Source: Streptomyces sp. WZ.A104 (GTDB lineage: Bacteria > Actinomycetota > Actinomycetes > Streptomycetales > Streptomycetaceae). Taken from it: a stretch of 64,000 nt of DNA. A program made the position numbers and the translations under genes. The stretch is from the NCBI RefSeq assembly GCF_002382885.1, contig NZ_NWVL01000007.1, positions 1 through 64,000 of the forward strand, written 5' to 3'. This document shows, piece after piece, positions 41,613-50,250 of the stretch. How positions within the stretch are numbered: the first letter of the stretch is position 1; each line of letters opens with the position of its first letter. A model generated the notes under the pieces. The model was not told where the DNA came from and did not search any database. It worked only from the letters and a program-made list of their open reading frames with translations.

Positions 41613-42219
41613 GTGCCGACACGGGCTTCTGCTTCCAGGGAACGCCCCTGGTGACGCGATGTCCACATGGTGACTCGGCGACCGGCTGCGGCCTCAGCCC
41701 GACACGATCCGGCCCGATGAGCACCCGGAGAATGGGAGCGGCAACAAGGGGCAGTGAGGGCAGGAGAGTAGGACCAGCCGGTTCTCGGCCTTGTGAAGGA
41801 GCCTTGATCGGTGACCTCCAGCCGTCACCGGGCGGAGCGCTTGGCGCGGTCGGGGACGGCGAGCGGCTGCAGACCCTGCTGTAGCGGGCGCGAGCCGGCC
41901 GGCGGATGAGTCAAGCAGCGCGGTCCGCAGTGGAGGTATGGGCGAGCGAGCCTGGGTCCTCAACGCCCAGAGCGCCCAGGTCTCTCAACGGCTGCCGTCG
42001 CCCTGCCCCCGACCGGCATCTCGAGGAGCGGTTCCGTGGTGCCGGCATGCGTGGCCGAGGTGCTGGGCTGATGAGGCCCCCGATGTCACCGGCTACGGGC
42101 GTGTGCGCGACAGTGGCGGGTCAGCGCGCTCCGGAGTGGTGTCCGCAGACGAAGCCCTGCCGTGGCGGCAGGTGCGTAACGGAAATGCGCCTGGTGAGGG
42201 GTTTAGGTATTCTGAGGGC
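41613..42219. other. Intergenic, nothing recognised except the ABC-F promoter end
   Basis: About 600 bp with no gene-like frame; its right end should hold the promoter of the leader peptide and ABC-F gene. Confidence 0.35.
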
Positions 42220-42243
42220 ATGTCTACGCCCCGAGTTTCTTAG
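42220..42243 (+). promoter_or_regulatory. Putative leader peptide upstream of ABC-F gene
   Basis: ATG at 42220, preceded by CTGAGGG, encodes M-S-T-P-R-V-S-stop. It lies 60 bp upstream of the ABC-F start. Short leader ORFs of this sort control many ABC-F antibiotic-resistance genes by ribosome stalling; here that is inference. Confidence 0.4.
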
Positions 42244-42302
42244 CTCAAGGACCCGCTTCCACGTCACTCGTGTGTCCTTCTGCTGTCTCGGAGCGTTACC
42301 TT

Positions 42303-43907
42303 TTGATCACCATTCGTGGTGTCGATGTGCGCGCAGGCGCCCGTCTGCTGCTGTCCGACATCTCCTTCACCGTCGCCCCCGGCGACCGCATCGGTCTGGT
42401 CGGGCGTAACGGTGCGGGCAAGACCACCCTGATGAACGTCCTGGCCGGCCGGGCGAAGCCTGCCGCGGGAACCGTCACGCACTCCTCGCCGGTCGGGTAC
42501 CTGTCGCAGGACTCCCGCGCGGCCGACCCCGGTGCCACCGTCACCGACCGGATCCTGTCCGCCCGGGACCTTGATCTGGCCGTCCGTGCCCTGCGCAGGG
42601 CCGAGGCGGCGATGGCCTGCACGACGGACGCGGCCGCGCAGGAACGGGCCATGGGCTCCTACGTCCGCGCCGAGACGGAGTTCCAGACCCGCGGCGGTTA
42701 CGCGGCCGAGGCCGAGGCGGCCCGGGTGGCCGCAGGGCTCGGCCTGCCGGCACGGGTCATGGACCAGCCGGTCGGCGACCTGTCCGGCGGTCAGCGGCGT
42801 CGCGTCGAGCTGGCCCGTATCCTCTTCGCCGGCCACCACGGCACACTGCTGCTGGACGAGCCGACCAACCATCTCGACGCCGACTCCGTAGCGTGGCTGC
42901 GCACCTTCCTGTCCGGCCACCAGAGCGGCCTGGTGGTCATCAGCCACGACACCGCGCTGCTGGCCGACACCGTCAACCGGGTCCTGCACCTCGACGCGCA
43001 ACGCACGACGATCGACGTGCACAACACCGGCTGGCACGCCTACCTCACCCAGCGGGAGACCGACGAGCGGAGCCGCACCCGCGAGCGGGCCAACGCCGAG
43101 CGCAAGGCGGCGAGCCTGCACGCCCAGGCGGACAAGATGCGGGCCCGGGTGGCCACGGCCGTCGTCGCGAAGAACATGGCCCGCCGTGCCGAGCGCATGC
43201 TCTCGGAACTGGAGCCCGCGCGGCGTACGGACAAGGTCGCCAGGATCCGGCTCCCGGAACCCGCCCCGTGCGGACGGACCCCCCTCGCAGCCGTCAGCCT
43301 GACCAAGACCTACGGCGACCACCGGGTGCTGACCAGCGTGGACCTGGCCGTCGACCGGGGCAGCCGGCTGGTGATCCTCGGCCTGAACGGCGCCGGCAAG
43401 ACCACCCTGCTGCGCCTGCTGGCCGGTCAGGAAAGGCCCGACAGCGGGCGGGTGGTGCACGGGCATGGCCTGCGCCTGGGCTACTTCGCCCAGGAGCACG
43501 AGACCCTCGATGCCACTCGCACGGTCCGGGAGAACCTGGCCGCCGCCGCACCCCACCTCACCGACGGCGAGGTACGCCGGGTGCTCGGGGCATTCCTGTT
43601 CACCGGGGACGACGCCGACAAGCGCGCCGGAGTGCTCTCCGGCGGGGAGAAGACCCGCCTTGCCCTGGCGGGTCTGGTCCACAGCGGTGCGAACGTGCTC
43701 CTGCTGGACGAGCCCACCAACAACCTCGACCCCGCCTCCCGCCACGAGGTCCTGGCCGCGGTGGACACCTACCCGGGCGCCATCGTCATGGTCACCCACG
43801 ACGAAGGCGCCCTCGACGCCCTGCACCCCGACCGCGTCCTGCTCCTCCCGGACGCGGAAGAGGACCTGTGGAGCGAGGAATACCGGGACCTGGTCGCCCT
43901 CGCCTGA
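42303..43907 (+). CDS. ABC-F family ATPase (ribosome protection type)
   Basis: A 534-aa soluble protein with two ABC domains and no membrane segment. Domain one: GLVGRNGAGKTTLMNVLAGR (Walker A), DLSGGQRRRVELARILFA (signature), LLLDEPTNHLD (Walker B). The linker (residues ~225-300) is a charged helical arm (RSRTRERANAERKAASLHAQ). Domain two: ILGLNGAGKTTLLRLLAG, VLSGGEKTRLALAGL, LLLDEPTNNLD. ABC-F proteins act on the ribosome, often dislodging antibiotics. I prefer TTG 42303 (L-I-T-I-R), which has GGAG 9 nt upstream and matches the family's first residues; GTG 42270 is possible. Confidence 0.88.
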   Translation: MITIRGVDVRAGARLLLSDISFTVAPGDRIGLVGRNGAGKTTLMNVLAGRAKPAAGTVTHSSPVGYLSQDSRAADPGATVTDRILSARDLDLAVRALRRAEAAMACTTDAAAQERAMGSYVRAETEFQTRGGYAAEAEAARVAAGLGLPARVMDQPVGDLSGGQRRRVELARILFAGHHGTLLLDEPTNHLDADSVAWLRTFLSGHQSGLVVISHDTALLADTVNRVLHLDAQRTTIDVHNTGWHAYLTQRETDERSRTRERANAERKAASLHAQADKMRARVATAVVAKNMARRAERMLSELEPARRTDKVARIRLPEPAPCGRTPLAAVSLTKTYGDHRVLTSVDLAVDRGSRLVILGLNGAGKTTLLRLLAGQERPDSGRVVHGHGLRLGYFAQEHETLDATRTVRENLAAAAPHLTDGEVRRVLGAFLFTGDDADKRAGVLSGGEKTRLALAGLVHSGANVLLLDEPTNNLDPASRHEVLAAVDTYPGAIVMVTHDEGALDALHPDRVLLLPDAEEDLWSEEYRDLVALA

Positions 43908-43909
43908 GA

Positions 43910-43943
43910 GCGGACCGGCCGGCAGCGCAACGCATCGGTCCGC
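43910..43943. terminator. Hairpin between convergent genes
   Basis: GCGGACCG (43910-43917) and CGGTCCGC (43936-43943), perfect 8-bp stem, just after the ABC-F stop. Confidence 0.5.
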
Positions 43944-43984
43944 GGCATCAGCCAAGGCAGCTGATCCGCGGGCCGGTGCGCGCG

Positions 43985-44752
43985 TCAGGTGTGCCGGGGC
44001 TTGCGTGCCTCGATGAGCGTGCGGCAGGAGTGGGCGACGAACGGACCCTCGGCCTCGATCTTTTCGTGGAGTTCACGCAGCCGGTCGCGGTGCCCCTCGA
44101 CGGTGAACCCGGGGACCGTCCAGATCACCTTGCGCAGAAAGTAGATGACCGCCCCGATGTCGAAGAACTCCATCCGCAGCCGCTCCGTACGAAGGTCCGC
44201 GATCTCCAGCCCTGCCGCCCGCGCCTGCGCCGTCTCCTCATCTGGGTGGCGCTTGCGGCGCACCTCCTCACCGAGCGGGCCGAGGAAGACCTCGGTCAGC
44301 TCGAAGACGGTCTCCGGTCCGACATGCTGCGCGAAATACGTGCCACCGGGCTTGAGCACCCGGGCGATCTCCGCCCACCACACCGTCGCCGGGTGGCGGC
44401 TGGTGACCAGGTCGAACGCCGCATCCGCGAAGGGCAGCGGCGGCTCGTCCGGGTCCGCGACGACCACCACGCCGCGCGGGTGCAGCAGCTCTGTGGCCTT
44501 GGCCACGTTCGGTGGCCAGGACTCCGTGGCGGCCATGGCCGGCGGGAACTTCGCCGCCCCTGCCAGCACCTCCCCACCACCGGTCTGGATGTCGAGAGCT
44601 GATGATGCGGACGCCAGCCGCCCACTCATCAGCCGCTGATAGCCCCACGACGGGCGCTCCTCGGTAGCCCGCCCCACCAGCCAGGAGAAATCCCAGCCAT
44701 CCACCGAGACAGCGCCTGCCTCGTCTGCAAGTTCCTCGAAAGTTCGTGACAT
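43985..44752 (-). CDS. SAM-dependent methyltransferase (class I)
   Basis: A 255-aa Rossmann-fold methyltransferase. The SAM site is ASSALDIQTGGGEVLAGAAK (motif I, variant Q-T-G-G-G-E), with ATELLHPRGVVVVADPDEPP, FADAAFDLVTSRHPATVWWA (motif IV) and EIARVLKPGGTYFAQHVGPE following. The C-terminal third (FFDIGAVIYFLRKVIWTVPG) is typical of streptomycete paralogues of this class. ATG 44752; the longer frame from 44827 lacks similarity. Target unknown; it neighbours an ABC-F gene, so a role in resistance or antibiotic metabolism is only a thought. Confidence 0.85.
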   Translation of the reverse strand: MSRTFEELADEAGAVSVDGWDFSWLVGRATEERPSWGYQRLMSGRLASASSALDIQTGGGEVLAGAAKFPPAMAATESWPPNVAKATELLHPRGVVVVADPDEPPLPFADAAFDLVTSRHPATVWWAEIARVLKPGGTYFAQHVGPETVFELTEVFLGPLGEEVRRKRHPDEETAQARAAGLEIADLRTERLRMEFFDIGAVIYFLRKVIWTVPGFTVEGHRDRLRELHEKIEAEGPFVAHSCRTLIEARKPRHT

Positions 44753-45195
44753 AACGACATCATCAGCCCCAAACTCCACAAAAGGCAAATACCATTTCGG
44801 ACTCAACTGGCAGGCCGGGAAGGGCATTTCGCCTGCGCTCGTCTGCTCACGGCCCGGTGCCGCCTCCCTTGCCGGGCCAGCAGGGGTGGCCAGTGAGGAA
44901 GTGGTCCACTGCCGGAGCCCGCAGACCGGCTTACGTGCGCTGCGGACACCGCGCCCTCAGCAGTCGGTACCCGGGGCCGGGTCTTGCGGGTTCGGTGTCG
45001 ACCTCGACATTGATCCCCGTGGCCTCCTCACCGTCGCTGACGCCGGTGCAGCCCGGCCCGACTTGACGTTCCAATCACGCTGATCAGAGCCGGTGAGCGT
45101 CAACACGGCACAGCGCAAGGCATCTTGGAAGATCAAACGGTACGCATTCACCCGATTACTCTGTGCGCTCATTCTGTCGGTTCAATGAGATCCGT
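44753..45195. other. Intergenic, nothing recognised
   Basis: About 440 bp separating the methyltransferase from the 45-47 kb operon; it should hold two divergent promoters. Confidence 0.35.
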
Positions 45196-46038
45196 ATGAG
45201 CTACACAGACCAGGACGTGCGCGAGGGCCGCCGGCTGATGAACGAGGGCTGCGAGAACCGCCTCGTCATCGGCGACAAGCTGCTGGCCGTCACGGCCCCG
45301 GGCGGCCAGGACAGCGCTTTCGACCGGTACTGCGACGAGATCGGCCTGAGCCCCAAGACGGCCCGGCAGTACCGGCACACCGCCCGCATGTGCACCCCGC
45401 CCGTGCGGCGGCTCGTGGCCGACAGCGGCGTCCATGTCAGCTACAGCGCGCTTCGCGAAGGGGCCCGTCTGGCGCCCTCCGGCAAGCCGTACGACGAGGA
45501 CTACAGCACCCTGCGCAGGCTGCTGCGCGAAACGAGCGAGGCCGGGACCGGCCGCATCAGCGCTCCCCGGTACCGCCGAGCGCTGGGCATCGGTCCTGCC
45601 TTGCAGGACTTGTTGGACCCCTCCAGCAACACATCCTTGGCGGACTATCTCGCCTCCCTCGCACCCCAGGAGCGTGATCAGGCTCTCCGGGACCTGGTGG
45701 AGAAGAAGACGGAGGTGCACAACGCTCTGAAGCGGGTCATGGACCAAAAGCGTCGCCGGGACCGCGAGACCCGCGGTCCCGAGTGCGGTGGCGGGAAGCC
45801 CGACAGGGCCGCGGTCGTGGCCCGGGACCTGGTGCGGCTCAGTGACCAGGGGGCCGCGTTCATGAGCCGCTACCCGCCTTCCGCCTCGCTGGCCTTCACC
45901 AACGAGCAGAGGGCCGCCTGCAAGGAAGCGCTGGGGACCCTGGATGTCCTCGCCACGTGGATCAGGGTCAGGGTCCTCGACGACCAGTCGGCTGCCGCTG
46001 ACAACCGGACCGAGACCCGCGATCTGGTGGGTGTGTGA
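45196..46038 (+). CDS. Hypothetical protein (DNA-binding-like), first gene of 45-47 kb operon
   Basis: A 280-aa soluble protein. Residues ~1-90 (VREGRRLMNEGCENRLVIGD, FDRYCDEIGLSPKTARQYRH) look like an HTH-containing module recalling streptomycete DUF6192 proteins, in which a similar D-x-I-G-L-x-x-x-T-x-x-x-Y-R-x-T-A stretch occurs. The middle is helical with basic clusters (EVHNALKRVMDQKRRRDRET); the end is mostly helical. ATG 45196; the stop shares a base with the next ATG (TGATG). I infer a regulatory or plasmid-derived role but cannot name one. Confidence 0.65.
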   Translation: MSYTDQDVREGRRLMNEGCENRLVIGDKLLAVTAPGGQDSAFDRYCDEIGLSPKTARQYRHTARMCTPPVRRLVADSGVHVSYSALREGARLAPSGKPYDEDYSTLRRLLRETSEAGTGRISAPRYRRALGIGPALQDLLDPSSNTSLADYLASLAPQERDQALRDLVEKKTEVHNALKRVMDQKRRRDRETRGPECGGGKPDRAAVVARDLVRLSDQGAAFMSRYPPSASLAFTNEQRAACKEALGTLDVLATWIRVRVLDDQSAAADNRTETRDLVGV

Positions 46039-47018
46039 TGGAGCCGTCCGCAGCAGACGATGGCGAGGATCGCCTCAACGCCGATATCGAGGAGTTCGCC
46101 ACCCACGACCGCAAAGGCGGCTGGGCCCGGGCACTCCTGATCGCCCGCCGCGTCGAGCCCGACGAAGGTCACGGTGTCGGATTCGATCAGGCGTCCACGA
46201 AACGGTTCGACCGAACCGTTATCCGGCGCGTCAGCGCGCGGGAGTTCGCCCGCCGGTCGCACACGAGCCACAAACGGGTCATGGCCTTTCACGAAGCCTG
46301 GAAGCGGGCGGCCGCAGACGGCATCGTCCCGCCGGTGAGCGACCTCACGCCCGGCGTCCATGTCGACCTGCCGGACGAGGAGGAGGCCCCGTTCTTCGGC
46401 GAGCACGGCTACTACCGCAGCTACGAGACCCGCATGAACGGCGAGCGACGGCAGGCGATCGAGCAGGAAGCCGAGCGGGCCGGGATCAAGCCGGGCTCCC
46501 CTGTCTATGTGGCTCAGCGGCCGAAGGCTCTGAAGACGGCGATCCTGGCCGACGCGGATACCCGTGCCGTCGCCCAGGAAGCGTTGGCGGAGTTCGAACG
46601 GCGCGAAGCACGGGCGGACTTCGAAGACCGTGCAGCAGCCCGACAGGCGACCGAGGCAGGCGACCGCGCGGAGGATGTGGAAGAAGCGGCCCCAGGTCAT
46701 CAGGTGCGGGAGGCGGAAGCCGAGGAAGCCGAGCGGGCGGTCCGCATCACGTCGCGGGAACAGTCCGAACCCGACGTGGCTCTCCAGGTCTTCACCGAGA
46801 TGACCGAGGTCCGCCTCGCGACGCTGCGGGCTTTGTCGCTGTTGCAGCGTCACCAGGTGGAGTTCACCGGCGACCGCAGTCGGGCCATCACTGACCTGTG
46901 CACCGCGTCGGAGGCTGCCCTCGCCTTCATCCGCGACCTGGCCGCCGGCCCCTACACGGCGCTGAACGACGACGCTCTGCAAGCGTTCCTGGACGAGAGC
47001 GAGAAGAAGCTCCGGTGA
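46038..47018 (+). CDS. Hypothetical protein, second gene of 45-47 kb operon
   Basis: A 326-aa soluble protein, unrecognised. The first 110 residues contain RDKGG-like and RTVIRRVSAREFARRSHTSH segments that could be a DNA-binding helix-turn-helix; a Y-rich loop (GEHGYYRSYETRMNGERRQA) follows; residues ~170-245 are a long Glu/Ala/Arg helix likely to form a coiled coil (AQEALAEFERREARADFEDR). The C-terminal 80 residues are helical (VRLATLRALSLLQRHQVEFT). Overlaps its neighbours at both ends (TGATG, GTGA), so all three are made together. Confidence 0.65.
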   Translation: MEPSAADDGEDRLNADIEEFATHDRKGGWARALLIARRVEPDEGHGVGFDQASTKRFDRTVIRRVSAREFARRSHTSHKRVMAFHEAWKRAAADGIVPPVSDLTPGVHVDLPDEEEAPFFGEHGYYRSYETRMNGERRQAIEQEAERAGIKPGSPVYVAQRPKALKTAILADADTRAVAQEALAEFERREARADFEDRAAARQATEAGDRAEDVEEAAPGHQVREAEAEEAERAVRITSREQSEPDVALQVFTEMTEVRLATLRALSLLQRHQVEFTGDRSRAITDLCTASEAALAFIRDLAAGPYTALNDDALQAFLDESEKKLR

Positions 47019-47200
47019 GCCCCAAACGCGACAGAGACACTCCCTCCCAGCTGGAGCAGGACGCCATCGACGTCCTGCTGTGGCTCGGGCCCAACGCGGG
47101 CCGTGAACTGTCCTACACGGACATCTCCCGTGGTACCGGCATCCCTGACGGCAGCCGCCTGCGGCGTGCGGTGTGCGGGGCGGGCCCGCTGCCCCGGTAG
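47015..47200 (+). CDS. Small hypothetical protein, third gene of 45-47 kb operon
   Basis: A 61-aa protein from GTG 47015, overlapping the previous stop (GTGA). Residues ~13-55 (QLEQDAIDVLLWLGPNAGRE, LSYTDISRGTGIPDGSRLRR) resemble the first part of a winged helix, with the recognition helix at the end; the expected wing is absent, so it could be truncated. It converges on ccdA 31 bp away. Confidence 0.5.
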   Translation: MSPKRDRDTPSQLEQDAIDVLLWLGPNAGRELSYTDISRGTGIPDGSRLRRAVCGAGPLPR

Positions 47201-47230
47201 GTGCGGCGCCGGCCAGGACCGCGCAATGAA

Positions 47231-48094
47231 TCAGCCCTGCTCGGGGCGGGAGGGCCGGCGTGTCCGCCTGCGGCGGATCGCCCAGGCCGTCAGGAGCAGG
47301 GCGGCAAGGAGTCCGGCGATGACGGCGGGTCCGGCGGAATCGAGGGTGTCGGCGAGGACGCGCTGGACGGCGCCGGCTCCGTCGATGACGGGGCCGGTGG
47401 TGGCGGGGCCGCGCTGGACGCGGATTTCGTACCAGCCGTAGTAGGCGACGTACGCGCCGACGAGGAGGAGGAGTCCGCCGCCGATCCTGGGCGCGAGTGC
47501 GCCGGCGCGGCGCAGGTGGCCGACGGCGGTGCTGCGGGTGAGGGCGACGGTCACGGAGGCGACGCCGACGATCAGTCCCATGCCGGCCGCGTACGCGGCG
47601 AACAGGATGATTCCCTCGCCCGTGGAGCCGCTGCGGAAGGCGGAGACGACGATGGCGAGGAACGGGGCGATGGTGCAGCCGAGTGAGGCGGTGGCGTAGG
47701 CCATGCCGAACAGGGCCATCGAGGGGACGGTGCGGGTCACCTTGGGTGCCCGTCGGACTTTCGGCATCAGGGCGGGCAGCTGGCGTCCGGCCAGCAGCCA
47801 GGCTCCGGCCAGGGCGATGAAGATGCCGAAGGTGATGGTGAACCAGGGCAGGTGTTCCTGGACCTGTCCGGCGATGGGCTGGATCGCCAGGCCGAATATC
47901 CCGAACAGGGTGGCGAAGCCGACGGTGATCGAGGCGGTCGCGGTCAGGGCCCGGCCGACGGCGACGGCGCGGGTGGGGCTGTCGTCGCCGAGGACGAGCA
48001 GGGAGAGATAAGCGGGAAGCAGGGCGAAGCCGCACGGGTTGACGGCGGCGAGGATGCCCGCGGTGAGCGCGAGCGCGAGGGGGAGGTCGGACAT
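47231..48094 (-). CDS. ccdA: CcdA-type thiol-disulfide membrane transporter (intact)
   Basis: A 287-aa polytopic protein that moves electrons across the membrane to exported thioredoxin-like proteins. Relay cysteines are in NPCGFALLPAYL and SLGCTIAPFLAI. Six to seven helices are visible, e.g. ITVGFATLFGIFGLAIQPIA and GGGLLLLVGAYVAYYGW; the C-terminus is basic (RRRRTRRPSRPEQG). It follows the TlpA-like gene by 6 bp, with the same spacing as in the damaged copy at 29398. Start ATG 48094. Confidence 0.9.
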   Translation of the reverse strand: MSDLPLALALTAGILAAVNPCGFALLPAYLSLLVLGDDSPTRAVAVGRALTATASITVGFATLFGIFGLAIQPIAGQVQEHLPWFTITFGIFIALAGAWLLAGRQLPALMPKVRRAPKVTRTVPSMALFGMAYATASLGCTIAPFLAIVVSAFRSGSTGEGIILFAAYAAGMGLIVGVASVTVALTRSTAVGHLRRAGALAPRIGGGLLLLVGAYVAYYGWYEIRVQRGPATTGPVIDGAGAVQRVLADTLDSAGPAVIAGLLAALLLTAWAIRRRRTRRPSRPEQG

Positions 48095-48100
48095 CGTGGT

Positions 48101-48688
48101 TCAGCCGGTCAGTCCGGCGACCTTCTCGGCCAGCCCCTTGCCCCCGGGCAAGACTCCCTCGTAGACGGTCTTGCCGTCCTTGTCGAGGATGACGTAGCGG
48201 CTCTGCTCGGTGACCTCGAACCGCTTCCAGGCCTCGCCCTTCTCGTCCGACAGCTGCGGGAATCCGCCGGTCGTGGTGTCGGCGACGAAGTCCTTCATGG
48301 CGGCGTTCTTGTCCAGCCCCGCGACGCCGACGACGTTGACCCGGCCCTCGTAGTCGGCGGCCACCTTCGCGGTCTCGGCGGCCTGCGCCTTGCACTTGGG
48401 GCACCAGGGCGCCCAGAACCAAAGCACGGTCGGCTTGCCCGCCAGCGTTGCGGCGTCGAAGGGCTTGCCATCCACCGTGGTCGCGGTGAACTGCAGCGCC
48501 TGCGGCACCGCGGGCTTGGTGGTTGTGCTGTCGCCCGCATCGGGTGAGGCGGGCGGCTGTGCCGGGGACGAAGCGTTCGAGGGGGAGGTGCCTGCTGCCG
48601 CGTCGTCGGAGCCGCTGCCGGATCCGCATCCCGTCAGGGTGATGAGGGCGGCGGCGAGGGCTGCTGGGAGGACGGTGCGGGCGCGCAT
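48101..48688 (-). CDS. TlpA/ResA-like thioredoxin lipoprotein (copy 2)
   Basis: A 195-aa lipoprotein: signal with lipobox LITLTGCGSG, Ser/Ala-rich linker, then a thioredoxin fold with FWAPWCPKCKAQ active site and QSRYVILDKDGKTVYEGVLP. Closely similar to 28810-29391. It should be reduced by the CcdA encoded immediately downstream and act on exported disulfides, for example cytochrome c apoproteins or surface proteins. Confidence 0.9.
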   Translation of the reverse strand: MRARTVLPAALAAALITLTGCGSGSGSDDAAAGTSPSNASSPAQPPASPDAGDSTTTKPAVPQALQFTATTVDGKPFDAATLAGKPTVLWFWAPWCPKCKAQAAETAKVAADYEGRVNVVGVAGLDKNAAMKDFVADTTTGGFPQLSDEKGEAWKRFEVTEQSRYVILDKDGKTVYEGVLPGGKGLAEKVAGLTG

Positions 48689-48776
48689 GGAGGGCTCCTG
48701 TGTGCTCGGGATGAGTGTGACTGTAGATCCAGCGTGCCTGCCTTGTGGGGGGTGGTGGTCTTACGGTTCGGTGACG

Positions 48777-49496
48777 TCAGCCCGCGGCGTCCTTGAGCTG
48801 GTTGAGGTCGAGGACGGTGATGCGACCGCGGGCGAGGCGCAGCAGGCCGCGGTCGGCGTAATCACGCAGGACCTTGGTGCAGGTTTCGCGGGACGTGCCG
48901 GCGAGGGCGGCGAGCTGTTCGTGGGTGAGGGCGATCTGCGGGTGGCGTCCGACCGGCCGCAGCGGTCCGGTGGGAGGCTGGGCACTGGTCAGGGTGGTCA
49001 GGGTGGTGGCGATGCGCTGGGCGACGGTCTTGAACACGCTGTCGGACAGCCGTTGCTCCAGTTCGGCGAGGCGCCGGCCGAGAATCGCGGTGATGCGGGC
49101 GGCGATGCGGGCGTCGGTCAGCAGCAGCCGGTGCACGTCCGCGTGGCTCATCACGCACACGATGGTGTCGTCGAGGGCTTCGGCGTAGTTGTCGTACATG
49201 TGCTGTCCGAGCAGGACCATCTCGCCGAAGATGGTGCCCGGGGAGATGATCGCGGTCGTCAGAGCGCGGCCGTCGGCGGAGAGACGGAAGACGCGGACCT
49301 GGCCCTTCTTGAGGATGAACAACACCTCGGACGGCTGGGTGGGCGAGTACAGGATCTCGCCGGCCTGGTAGGTCTTCATCGGTGCCGCGGCGGCGATGGC
49401 TTCCATATCCGACTCGGACAGGTCGCAGAAGATGTCGACCTCGGCCAGGCACCAGGTCCGCTCCGCTCCCTCGTCGCCGGTCGCGGTGTGGTCCAT
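48777..49496 (-). CDS. Crp/Fnr-family transcription regulator
   Basis: A 239-aa regulator. Cyclic-nucleotide-binding-like beta barrel: VDIFCDLSESDMEAIAAAAP, ILYSPTQPSEVLFILKKGQV and SPGTIFGEMVLLGQHMYDN, with a dimer helix (RLAELEQRLSDSVFKTVAQR) and a winged HTH (ALTHEQLAALAGTSRETCTK, DRGLLRLARGRITVL). The N-terminus has Cys (TWCLAEVDIFC) but not an Fnr 4-Cys pattern. It is transcribed toward the TlpA gene with 88 bp between; it may control the nearby redox genes. ATG 49496. Confidence 0.9.
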   Translation of the reverse strand: MDHTATGDEGAERTWCLAEVDIFCDLSESDMEAIAAAAPMKTYQAGEILYSPTQPSEVLFILKKGQVRVFRLSADGRALTTAIISPGTIFGEMVLLGQHMYDNYAEALDDTIVCVMSHADVHRLLLTDARIAARITAILGRRLAELEQRLSDSVFKTVAQRIATTLTTLTSAQPPTGPLRPVGRHPQIALTHEQLAALAGTSRETCTKVLRDYADRGLLRLARGRITVLDLNQLKDAAG

Positions 49497-49684
49497 GTGG
49501 CGTGTCTCCTCGCGTCGTCCCGGCGCCCACGGCGGAGGTGCGGCACCCCACACCGGGCTGGCCAGCGCCTCGGCGCTGCTGAGCAGACAGTAGGGCACCG
49601 CACGACTGTCGCCGGGCATGCGGCGCGGCGCCGCGCCCGGCGCAGGGGCGGCGGCGGGGGAGGCCGGCGTGGGAGCCTTGGGGT

Positions 49685-50167
49685 TCATCGGGCCGGGCCG
49701 GTGCGCTTGCCCATGGCCTGGGCGATGCCCGCGAACGTCGCTCCGGCGAGCAGGCCGAAGACGAGGTGGGCGCCGAGGCTGGAGGCGGTGACGTCGTTCC
49801 ACTGGAATACCGGCATGCCCATGTTGGCGGGCATGATCCACAGCGCGCCCAGCACCCACCACGCGGCGCCGTAGAGCAGGCCCAGGACGACGGCGGGGGC
49901 CAGGCGCTGGGCGAACTGGCCCAGCACCACGCCGAAGGTGATGCCCGCGAAGGTGGCGATCGAGAGGTGGATCAGCCAGCCGGCGAAGGCGTTCGTGGAG
50001 CCGAGGAGACCCGCGACCATGGTGATCATCGCGGTGTCCATCGTCGGCCGGGACACCGACATCCAGATGCCCATCCCGACGCCGCCTACCAGCCCGGCCG
50101 CGGCACCCCACATCGCGTGTACGGGGATCGCGGCCATCCTCGACGATGCCTGCATGGTGGTGGCCAT
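49685..50167 (-). CDS. Four-helix membrane protein of unknown function
   Basis: A 160-aa integral membrane protein: MWGAAAGLVGGVGMGIWMSV, FAGWLIHLSIATFAGITFGV, VVLGLLYGAAWWVLGALWIM and LGAHLVFGLLAGATFAGIAQ. GAGGAGGACG precedes ATG 50167. It shares helix pattern and the A-H-L-V-F-G motif with 34928-35494. An imperfect Crp-like half-site arrangement (TGTGAGCGCGGTTACG, 50237-50252) lies 70 bp upstream. Confidence 0.7.
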   Translation of the reverse strand: MATTMQASSRMAAIPVHAMWGAAAGLVGGVGMGIWMSVSRPTMDTAMITMVAGLLGSTNAFAGWLIHLSIATFAGITFGVVLGQFAQRLAPAVVLGLLYGAAWWVLGALWIMPANMGMPVFQWNDVTASSLGAHLVFGLLAGATFAGIAQAMGKRTGPAR

Positions 50168-50250
50168 GATGATCGTCCTCCTCGATCGGCAACACGTCCT
50201 ACTTGTCGCTGATGCTAGAAGCCGTGGACAGCGCGGGTATGTGAGCGCGG

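Noticed and set aside
45870..48629. 919-aa minus-strand open frame
   Set aside because: Shadow of the 45-47 kb operon and of tlpA/ccdA; Arg/Pro/His-biased composition.
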